Of a stretch of 11,129 bases of DNA, positions 5,927 to 11,129 are shown piece after piece; the first letter of the stretch is position 1; every line of letters starts with the position of its first letter. The translations under genes and the position numbers were made by a program. Under the pieces are notes generated by a model. The model was given only the letters and a program-made list of their open reading frames with translations. It was not told where the DNA came from and did not search any database. Source of the stretch: Spirochaetaceae bacterium (lineage in GTDB: Bacteria; Spirochaetota; Spirochaetia; Treponematales; Breznakiellaceae); assembly GCA_031269165.1 (NCBI GenBank), contig JAISZQ010000182.1, positions 1-11,129 of the forward strand, given 5' to 3'.

Positions 5927-7066
5927 TCACCCTATCAGCATCGCGTCGCCGTAACTGAAAAAGCGGTAGTGTTCCGAGACGGCTTTTTGGTAGGCGGCCA
6001 TAATGCGGTCCCGGCCCGCCAGCGCGCAGACGAGCATGAGGAGGGTGGAACAGGGGGTGTGAAAGTTGGTGAAGAGGCTGTCCACCACGTTGAACTCATA
6101 GCCGGGGTAGATGAAGATGCCGGTCGTGCGGCTCCCCGGTTCAACCCGTCCATCCCGCCAGGCGGATTCGAGACAGCGAAGGCTCGTGGTGCCGACAGCG
6201 GTCACGGGCCGCCTTTCCCGCAACGCACAGTTGACTTGTTCGGCGCATTTCTCGTCAATCGTGTAGGCTTCCTCGTGCATCCGGTGGTCTTCGACGCGCT
6301 CGGTACGCACCGGAAGGAATGTCCCCAGGCCGACGTGGAGCGTGATAAAGGCGGTCTCGATGCCGCGTTCCCGAATTTTGGCGAGCAGGGCTTCGGTAAG
6401 GTGAAGGCCGGCGGTCGGCGAGGCGATAGACCCGTGGGGTTTCGCGTAGACGTTCTGGTAACGGGCGGCGTCTTGGGCCGTGTCGTTGCGCCTGATGTAG
6501 GGCGGGAGCGGGATGTGGCCGTGTCGGTCAAGGTACGCATCGTCAATGGGCCGGTTGAACCGGAGGATAACGCCGTCTTCCGTGTGCCGCATGATTTCGG
6601 CCTCGATTGCCGTTTCTGCCGTTTCGGTTACCGTTTTCTGCTTTGCGGGCTTTGCAGACGCCGCCCCCTGTTGTGCAAGCATCGCCCCGTTATCGCCCGA
6701 GAACACAAACACGCTGCCTGCCTTTTTGCGCTTTGTCTTTTTGCACAATGCCTCCCACTCGGTTGCCGCCGTCTGCTTGATCAGCAGGAATTCCACCGTG
6801 CCGCCGCTCTCCCGGCTTGTCCCGTAGACACGCGCCTTCCGCACGCGGGAGTTGTTGAGCACGAGGAGCGTGTCCTCCGGCAACAATTCCGGCAGGTCGC
6901 GCACCAATCGGTGTTCGATCTTGCAATCGGGGGCGGTTTCACTGCCGGGTTCGTCACCGCACGCCGGGCGACGCAGTACCATGAGGCGGTCATCGCCGCG
7001 TTCTCCTGACGGTTCCTGCGCGATCAGTGCTTCGGGGAGGTCAAAAAAGAAGTCCTGTGTTCTCAT
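5927..7066 (-). CDS. queA: tRNA preQ1(34) S-adenosylmethionine ribosyltransferase-isomerase (QueA)
   Basis: This cytoplasmic enzyme transfers and isomerises the ribosyl part of S-adenosylmethionine to preQ1 at tRNA position 34, forming epoxyqueuosine. Family motifs are complete: LPPYI (187-191), RYQNVYAKPHGSIASPTAGLH (202-222), HVGLGTFLPV (244-253), GTTSLRCLES (292-301), FIYPGYEF...VDSLFTNFHTPCSTLLML (318-345) and the C-terminal YRFFSYGDAMLI. At 379 residues it is somewhat longer than usual (about 340-365). The extra residues sit in loops at about 31-50 and 124-156, the latter Ala/Lys/Thr-rich. The start lies 26 bases inside the ruvB 3' end with no clear Shine-Dalgarno sequence, so translation is probably coupled to ruvB. 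Confidence 0.96.
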   Translation of the reverse strand: MRTQDFFFDLPEALIAQEPSGERGDDRLMVLRRPACGDEPGSETAPDCKIEHRLVRDLPELLPEDTLLVLNNSRVRKARVYGTSRESGGTVEFLLIKQTAATEWEALCKKTKRKKAGSVFVFSGDNGAMLAQQGAASAKPAKQKTVTETAETAIEAEIMRHTEDGVILRFNRPIDDAYLDRHGHIPLPPYIRRNDTAQDAARYQNVYAKPHGSIASPTAGLHLTEALLAKIRERGIETAFITLHVGLGTFLPVRTERVEDHRMHEEAYTIDEKCAEQVNCALRERRPVTAVGTTSLRCLESAWRDGRVEPGSRTTGIFIYPGYEFNVVDSLFTNFHTPCSTLLMLVCALAGRDRIMAAYQKAVSEHYRFFSYGDAMLIG

Positions 7067-8093
7067 GGTTCATTTTCAGGTTAAGGTGCTGGTAGGCCGC
7101 CATCGTAACCATCCTGCCGCGCGGCGTGCGCTGTAAGAGGCCCGACTGAATCAGAAAAGGCTCGTAAAAATCTTCGAGAGTGTCCACCGATTCGCCCATC
7201 GATATGGCAAGCGTCTCCGCGCCGACCGGCCCGCCGCCGTACCGTTCGATGATGAGGCGCAGAATCTCGCGGTCAAACTTCTCAAGACCCAGTTCGTCAA
7301 TCTCAAGTTGTTTGAGACCCTTTCGCACGATAGCCTCGGAGATGACGGGCACGGAAGTGCCGACCCTTGCGTTTTCGACCTGCGCGAAGTCCCGCATCCG
7401 TTTGAGGAGCCGGTTCGCCACACGGGGCGTTCCCCGCGCGGACGAGGCGATGAGGCTCGCGGCGGGCTTGTCCACCTTGGTCTGAAGAATCGCCGCCGAC
7501 CGGTTCACGATCGTTTCCATCGCGTCTTTTTCATAAAACGAAAAGCGGCAGGTGATGCCAAAACGGGAGATGAGCGGCGCGGCAACCATACCGGCCTTCG
7601 TCGTCGCGCCGATCAGCGTAAAGGGCTTGAGCTGAATCCGCATCGTCCGGGCAGACGGCCCCTGCCCGATCACCCAGTCAAGCTCGCGGTCTTCCATTGC
7701 GATGTAAAGCATCTCCTCAATCGCGGGCTTCAGCCGATGAATCTCGTCGATAAAGAAGACGGAGTTGGCCGAAAGCGTGGTGAGAATGCCGATGATGTCC
7801 TTGGGCTTGTCGAGAGCAGGGGCGGAAGTTTCCTTAAACTCAACGCCCAATTCGTTGGAGATAACCTGCGCGAGGGTCGTCTTTCCCAGTCCCGGCGGCC
7901 CGGTCAAAAAGAGGTGGTCAAGGCTTTCCCGCCGCTCTTTTGCCGCGCTGATGAAGACGCTCAAGTTCTTTTTCATCGCGTCTTGGCCGATGAATTCCCG
8001 TAAAAATTGCGGCCGTAACGACGCTTCGCCTACATCCTCCGCCGCCGCCGTTTCCGGACGCAAAACATCGTTGTTTGCCGGGTTTTTTGCCAT
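7041..8093 (-). CDS. ruvB: Holliday junction branch migration ATPase RuvB
   Basis: This is the hexameric AAA+ motor that, with RuvA, drives branch migration of Holliday junctions for RuvC cleavage. The 350-residue protein keeps Walker A GPPGLGKT (65-72), Walker B FFIDEIH (113-119), sensor 1 GATT (162-165), the arginine-finger motif SRFG with R177, and sensor 2 GTPR with R224. It also has the C-terminal winged-helix DNA-binding signature YGGGPVGAETLA. The segment EMLYIAMED...IGQGPSARTMRI is typical of RuvB. It starts 12 bases after the lipoprotein stop with only a weak ribosome-binding site and overlaps queA by 26 bases. ruvA and ruvC are not in the window. Confidence 0.97.
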   Translation of the reverse strand: MAKNPANNDVLRPETAAAEDVGEASLRPQFLREFIGQDAMKKNLSVFISAAKERRESLDHLFLTGPPGLGKTTLAQVISNELGVEFKETSAPALDKPKDIIGILTTLSANSVFFIDEIHRLKPAIEEMLYIAMEDRELDWVIGQGPSARTMRIQLKPFTLIGATTKAGMVAAPLISRFGITCRFSFYEKDAMETIVNRSAAILQTKVDKPAASLIASSARGTPRVANRLLKRMRDFAQVENARVGTSVPVISEAIVRKGLKQLEIDELGLEKFDREILRLIIERYGGGPVGAETLAISMGESVDTLEDFYEPFLIQSGLLQRTPRGRMVTMAAYQHLNLKMNHENTGLLF

Positions 8094-8105
8094 GCTCTTA
8101 TTCCG

Positions 8106-9116
8106 CTATTTCGTGCCGGACTCGCCTTCGGCTTTGGTTTCGGATTCGGTTTTTGACGCGTCTTCAGTGTCAGGCTTTCTTATCGCGGAAGCAACCGTCT
8201 TGATACTGTCTTTGGTCTCGGCACTCAGCCGCGAATCGCCGAGCAACTCGTTGATTTTCGCCGTGTCCGTGAAGCCGTCCGTGATGGCCCCTTGCAATTC
8301 CGTCAAAGCCGCCTCCCCGCCCGAATCGGCGATGAACATCAAACGAGCGATCTCAAACCGGATATCCGCCTTTTTTAGCGTCTCCGTTTCTTTGGTAAGA
8401 TCTTCCAGCGCGCCCTTGTATTCCTCAATGGCCCGCGCATAAAACTCATTTTTTCCGAGAACCCGCGCAAATTCGCACCGAGCCACCGCATCGGTGTTGT
8501 CGGCAAGGTAGAGCGCGTAACTGTCAATGGCCTCAGGCTTTTCGGCGGCGGCTTGAACCCGCGAGAGGAGCAGTTGCGCGTCCTTGTTGCCGGGGAGATT
8601 GTACTCGTATTTCACGAGAACCGCCTCCGCTTCGGCATATTCCTTCGCGGCATAGAGCAACAGCGCGTAATTATACCCGTCGTCCGCATTTTCGGGAACG
8701 ATAGCCAGCACCTCACGGTAATACTGCAAGGCGCGTTCATGGTCCCCCATCTTCACGTGGGTGTACGCCGCCGCTTCGAGGGCCAGCACATTCTGCTTGT
8801 CCTTTTTGAGGATACCCTCAAAATGTTTCGCCGCCTCGCTGTAACGCTTGTTTTCAAACGCGATCCGCCCAAGCTGATACTCGCTTGCCGTCATCGTCCG
8901 GTCGGCGTTCCGCGCCCGCTCAAGCCACTTTTCCGCCTCATCAAACTTCCCGATGTTGTAATACGCCATGCCGATAGTGTAGTATTCCTCGGCTGAAGCA
9001 GTCTGACTCGCGCATGAAGCGGCACAGAATGCGAGAAACCCCGCCAGGATAACGCAATACGCCGCCGCCTTCGTCCGATCTTTCAGAGCCCGCCCCGCTA
9101 CGAGAGAAGTCGGCAT
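8106..9116 (-). CDS. TPR-repeat lipoprotein
   Basis: The first gene of the minus-strand operon encodes about 336 residues from ATG 9116. A basic n-region (RALKDRTK) and hydrophobic core end in AAS-C35, a relaxed lipobox of the kind accepted in spirochaetes, so the mature protein is probably an outer-surface or periplasmic lipoprotein. Tetratricopeptide-like helices follow at about 42-75, 77-110, 111-144, 145-178 and 213-246 (for example YYNIGKFDEAEKWLERA and YREVLAIVP), suggesting a protein-interaction scaffold. The C-terminus is a Lys/Glu/Ser/Thr-rich tail. The start is uncertain: the frame is open far upstream to 10253 and neither ATG 9116 nor ATG 9140 has a good Shine-Dalgarno sequence. 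I chose 9116 because it best places the signal peptide. No specific partner or pathway can be named. Confidence 0.8.
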   Translation of the reverse strand: MPTSLVAGRALKDRTKAAAYCVILAGFLAFCAASCASQTASAEEYYTIGMAYYNIGKFDEAEKWLERARNADRTMTASEYQLGRIAFENKRYSEAAKHFEGILKKDKQNVLALEAAAYTHVKMGDHERALQYYREVLAIVPENADDGYNYALLLYAAKEYAEAEAVLVKYEYNLPGNKDAQLLLSRVQAAAEKPEAIDSYALYLADNTDAVARCEFARVLGKNEFYARAIEEYKGALEDLTKETETLKKADIRFEIARLMFIADSGGEAALTELQGAITDGFTDTAKINELLGDSRLSAETKDSIKTVASAIRKPDTEDASKTESETKAEGESGTK

Positions 9117-9376
9117 CGTTAAGAGGGGAAGCACCGCCATCGAGAGCAGAGACGGCAATCCTCCGTGCGCACGGCTTTTTTCGACGCGGCTCCCCCTGGC
9201 TCCAGCCCGCGCTCCGGTCGGTTCTCCCTCCGCGCGGTCTTCCGCCACCCCCACTCCTTTTCTCGTCGTGTACTGAGCGATAGCCTGTTGCCCGCACGCG
9301 GCTACGCCAAGACGACCAGCGTTCTTCAGAGAATCAGACCCCACCCGGTCCGCATACGGGAGAAAACACGTGAACA
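9117..9376 (-). other. Leader or N-terminal extension upstream of the TPR lipoprotein
   Basis: This stretch lies between the promoter and the chosen lipoprotein start. It is open in the lipoprotein frame, from an ATG at 9377 that sits only six bases after the -10 box. The translated sequence (KNAGRLGVAACGQQ..., then Arg/Gly/Glu-rich) looks unlike a signal peptide. Candidate internal starts are a GTG near 9248 with AAAGGAG about five bases upstream, ATG 9140 with GGAGG 20 bases upstream, and ATG 9116. It is probably a long 5' leader, but a leaderless long protein cannot be excluded. Confidence 0.4.
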
Positions 9377-9383
9377 TATCCCC

Positions 9384-9412
9384 AGTATACACGAGCCCCG
9401 CGCGCTTGTGAA
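9384..9412 (-). promoter_or_regulatory. Sigma70-type promoter of the TPR-ruvB-queA operon
   Basis: On the minus strand TTCACA (9412-9407) and TATACT (9389-9384) are separated by 17 bases, with one and one mismatches to consensus. Transcription would start near 9377. The sequence from the -10 box onward (TATACTGGGG, then ATATGTT) is shared with the pyrI promoter. Confidence 0.6.
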
Positions 9413-9456
9413 GCGTCTGTCCGCCTGTCTGCCTGGGGTGCCATTTGCTTGTAAGA

Positions 9457-10002
9457 TGAGCCGGGGGCACGCCGTCTTTGGGCGATGGCTCGCCGCCGCT
9501 GGCCGATAGCTCGCCGCCGCTGGCCGATAGCTCGCCGCCGCTGGCCGATGGCACGCCTTCGTCGGCCGATGACCCGCCATCTTTAGCCGGAGACCCGCCA
9601 TCGCTGGCCGATGACCCGCCATCGCTGGCCGATAGCACGCCATCGCTGGCCGATAGCACGCCATCGCTGGCCGGGGACCCGCCATCTTTGGCCGGGGACC
9701 CGCCATCTTTGGCCGGAGACCCGCCATCTTTGGCCGGAGACCCGCCATCTTTGGCCGATGGCCCGCCATCGCTGGCCGATGACCCGCCATCGCTGGCCGA
9801 TGACCCGCCATCTTTGGCCGATGGCCCGCCGCCACTGGCCGATGACCCGCCATCGCTGGCCGGGGACCCGCCATCTTTGGCCGGGGACCCGCCATCGCTG
9901 GCCGGGGACCCGCCATCTTTGGCCGGGGACCCGCCATCTTTAGCCGGAGACCCGCCATCGCTGGCCGGAGACCCGCCATCTTTGGCCGGAGACACCGAGG
10001 CT
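9457..10002. repeat. 21-bp minisatellite, about 25 units
   Basis: Units of the form CTGGCCGATGACCCGCCATCG run from 9478 to 10002 with no insertion or deletion; a degenerate partial unit precedes at 9457-9477. Variable sites are mainly the first and third base (C/T, G/A), GAT versus GGG/GGA, GAC/GGC/AGC, and the last base (G/T). The array is open in several frames, giving heptapeptides such as LAGDPPS on the plus strand or SPAKDGG on the minus strand. No ATG start with a ribosome-binding site supports either. The last unit coincides with the first bases of the 156-bp repeat, which suggests the array expanded from that element's edge. It is more likely a non-coding variable-number repeat. Confidence 0.85.
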
Positions 10003-10136
10003 TTCGGCAACTCCTTTTTGCCCGCTAACCGGGGGCTTTGCCTCCGGTTAGCCGGGCGGAAACACGGAGGGAAACGTGAATTGGGGCGAAAAAGGTGCTT
10101 CCGAGCCCATTCCAGCCAAGCGGGGGCTGCCCCAAG
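9981..10136. repeat. 156-bp palindromic repeat, copy 1
   Basis: It starts with a minisatellite unit (TTTGGCCGGAGA) and contains the hairpin GCTAACCGGGGGC-ttt-GCCTCCGGTTAGC (10024-10052). It continues with GCCGGGCGGAAACACGGA and CCGAGCCCATTCCAGCC, and ends in the GGGG-ctg-CCCC hairpin at CCCCAAG. Copy 2 lies 348 bases downstream at equal length. Confidence 0.85.
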
Positions 10137-10328
10137 CGGGCGGGGACAGCCCTCAGCCGCAATATTTGCGCGAAAACCGCCTCTCCAACGCCTTTTTTTC
10201 CGTTTTCCCCCGCCGCCTGCCGCATTTATCCGTGTTTCCCCGCCCCGGCACACCGGAAACAGCCCGAAATTCGCTTCTTTTTCGCCTTTTCCCCAGCGGC
10301 ACGGGCAGACCTTTCCCTTGAGGCCGTC
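10137..10328. other. Gap between the two 156-bp repeats
   Basis: These 192 bases hold no credible gene. Reverse-complemented, 10225-10249 reads GCCGGGGCGGGGAAACACGG and resembles GCCGGGCGGAAACACGGA inside the 156-bp repeat, so a degenerate third copy in the opposite orientation may be present. Confidence 0.4.
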
Positions 10329-10484
10329 TTTGGCCGGAGAATCGAGGCTGTCTGTAACGCCGTTTATGTCCGCTAACCGGGGGCTTTGCCCCCGGTTAGC
10401 CGGGCGGAAACACGGACGAGAACGTAAATTCGGGCGAAAAAGGCGTTTCCGAGCCCATTCCAGCCTGGCGGGGGCTGCCCCAAG
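10329..10484. repeat. 156-bp palindromic repeat, copy 2, forming a gene 3' end
   Basis: This is the same structure as copy 1, here with a perfect 13-bp-arm triloop hairpin: GCTAACCGGGGGC (10372-10384), loop TTT, GCCCCCGGTTAGC (10388-10400). Its right part encodes residues from about 140 to 168 of the minus-strand RAYT-like protein. The TAA stop of that gene (10398-10396) lies in the hairpin arm. Confidence 0.85.
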
Positions 10485-10902
10485 ATAACTTGTAGGTCAC
10501 GCCCGCCGGTACCGGCTTAGCCGCCTCCGCCTCGACCGCGTCCCAGTCAACTTCTTTCGCTTCGGGCGGCGGCTCCCCCGCCACAATCTCCGACCAGTAC
10601 CGCTCCCCCCACACGGGCCCCGTTCTCCCCGTCCGAAAATTGAACCGCACCGAGAACGTCTGCTTGATCCACTGCATAATCTTGGGCAGTTTAAGCCCGT
10701 AAACAGGCTTGATGTAGAACGTAAGCCACACCCCCTCAACCGCAAGCCCCCGCATCTCGAAGCCGAACTTCCCTTTCGCCTCGCGCAACACGCGATAGAA
10801 AAGCGCCGCCGCCCACGCCAACTGGAACAAGGGCTCGCCGACATTAACCGCCGTCCGCACCTCGTACCAGACATCTTCCGCCAATTCCCTGGGTAACCGC
10901 AT
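10396..10902 (-). CDS. Degenerate IS200/RAYT-like (Y1 transposase family) protein, HUH motif lost
   Basis: The 168-residue product starts at ATG 10902 with GGAGG five bases upstream (10912-10908). Residues 1-107 follow the Y1 transposase pattern of REP-associated tyrosine transposases: LFQ...FYRVL (25-39), KFGFEMRGLAV (45-55), LPKIMQWIKQTFSVRFNFRTGRTGPVWGERYWSEIV (72-107). The place where active relatives have MPNHVHLL reads VEGVWLTFYI (55-64), so the metal-binding HUH histidines are absent. The usual C-terminal part with the nucleophilic Tyr is also missing. Residues from about 140 onward are translated from the 156-bp repeat. It therefore cannot be a standard transposase; it is either a decaying gene or a domesticated DNA/RNA-binding derivative. 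The strong ribosome-binding site favours expression. The assignment rests on my reading of motifs, not on a search. Confidence 0.6.
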   Translation of the reverse strand: MRLPRELAEDVWYEVRTAVNVGEPLFQLAWAAALFYRVLREAKGKFGFEMRGLAVEGVWLTFYIKPVYGLKLPKIMQWIKQTFSVRFNFRTGRTGPVWGERYWSEIVAGEPPPEAKEVDWDAVEAEAAKPVPAGVTYKLSWGSPRQAGMGSETPFSPEFTFSSVFPPG

Positions 10903-10954
10903 AAAAGCCTCCGTCTATATATATGCGGTTGGGAGCCGTCCTGCTTTAATCTGA

Positions 10955-11050
10955 CACGAAAAAAGCGTGAAAAAGTGAAAAAAAGCGAGACGCTTGAGAT
11001 TTAGGAACAGCCTCATCTGTATTTTCAAAAATTTTTCACGTTTTTTCGTG
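10955..11050. repeat. Inverted repeat upstream of the right-edge promoter
   Basis: CACGAAAAAAGCGTGAAAAA (10955-10974) and TTTTTCACGTTTTTTCGTG (11032-11050) are inverted copies, 19 of 20 with one gap, enclosing 57 bases. Transcribed to the right, the distal arm is T-rich. It could act as a terminator-like stem or mark the ends of a small element between the RAYT-like gene and the promoter at 11069. Confidence 0.55.
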
Positions 11051-11068
11051 TTTTTTGGGAGGTACCGC

Positions 11069-11097
11069 TTGACAAGTTTTTGCGGGTGTGGTATAAA
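11069..11097 (+). promoter_or_regulatory. Near-consensus sigma70-type promoter firing out of the window
   Basis: TTGACA (11069-11074) and TATAAA (11092-11097) are separated by 17 bases, the best promoter match I see in the window. Transcription should start near 11104 and run rightwards. The gene it drives is beyond the edge. Confidence 0.6.
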
Positions 11098-11129
11098 TAT
11101 AGTTGACGCCTCGAATGCCGGGGGCGCGA

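Noticed and set aside
5822..7009. A 395-codon open frame antisense to queA
   Set aside because: It lies opposite a clear QueA coding region, has no recognisable family, and is explained by high GC content.
9457..10002. CRISPR-like array or repeat protein gene at the 21-bp repeat
   Set aside because: There are no spacers between units. Frames are open on both strands, but none has a convincing start; the plus-strand frame begins with TTG and lacks a ribosome-binding site.
9117..10253. Extension of the TPR lipoprotein to a 715-residue protein including the minisatellite
   Set aside because: The extension crosses the operon promoter, a minisatellite and a dispersed repeat, and would bury the lipoprotein signal peptide deep inside the protein.

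Overview
The window is a GC-rich bacterial chromosome segment carrying housekeeping genes separated by unusually repeat-rich gaps. The source is most likely a spirochaete of the Treponema/termite-gut kind. This rests on the feel of the RuvB sequence, the relaxed lipobox of a TPR lipoprotein, the coiled-coil DUF-type gene at the left edge and the kind of dispersed palindromic repeats. It is an inference, not a demonstrated assignment.

Left part (1-1910): a minus-strand coiled-coil protein cut by the window edge diverges from an orphan ABC-transporter permease of the SsuC/TauC/ThiX type on the plus strand. A 19-bp-arm hairpin lies between them. After the permease comes a roughly 400-bp gene-free element with inverted ends and six or more perfect hairpins. 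One of these is followed by a T run and looks like a terminator.

Pyrimidine block (1914-4726, plus): pyrI, pyrC and pyrF form a tight operon behind a good sigma70-type promoter (TTGTAA-17-TATACT) whose -10 box almost touches the pyrI start. They encode the aspartate carbamoyltransferase regulatory chain, dihydroorotase and OMP decarboxylase. No pyrB is present in the window. pyrC carries an in-frame insertion of about 50 codons made of palindromic repeat DNA. The same modules, in the same order, occur in the gap upstream of pyrI.

Convergent junction (4727-5926): seven units of a 112-153 bp hairpin-forming repeat (heads of the GTCATTGCGAG type) separate pyrF from queA. AT-rich sequences in inverted orientation flank the array.

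Minus-strand block (9116 down to 5927): a TPR lipoprotein, ruvB and queA, closely spaced or overlapping and probably one operon. A TTCACA-17-TATACT promoter lies about 270 bp upstream of the chosen lipoprotein start.

Right part (9457-11129): a 25-unit, 21-bp minisatellite runs into the first copy of a 156-bp palindromic repeat. A second copy forms the 3' end of a minus-strand gene resembling IS200/REP-associated (RAYT) transposases but lacking the HUH motif and the C-terminal part. The window ends with a near-consensus promoter (TTGACA-17-TATAAA) firing out of the right edge.

The most notable theme is the palindromic element family: it fills the gaps, enters a protein-coding gene in frame, supplies the end of another gene, and lies beside a decayed RAYT-like protein.
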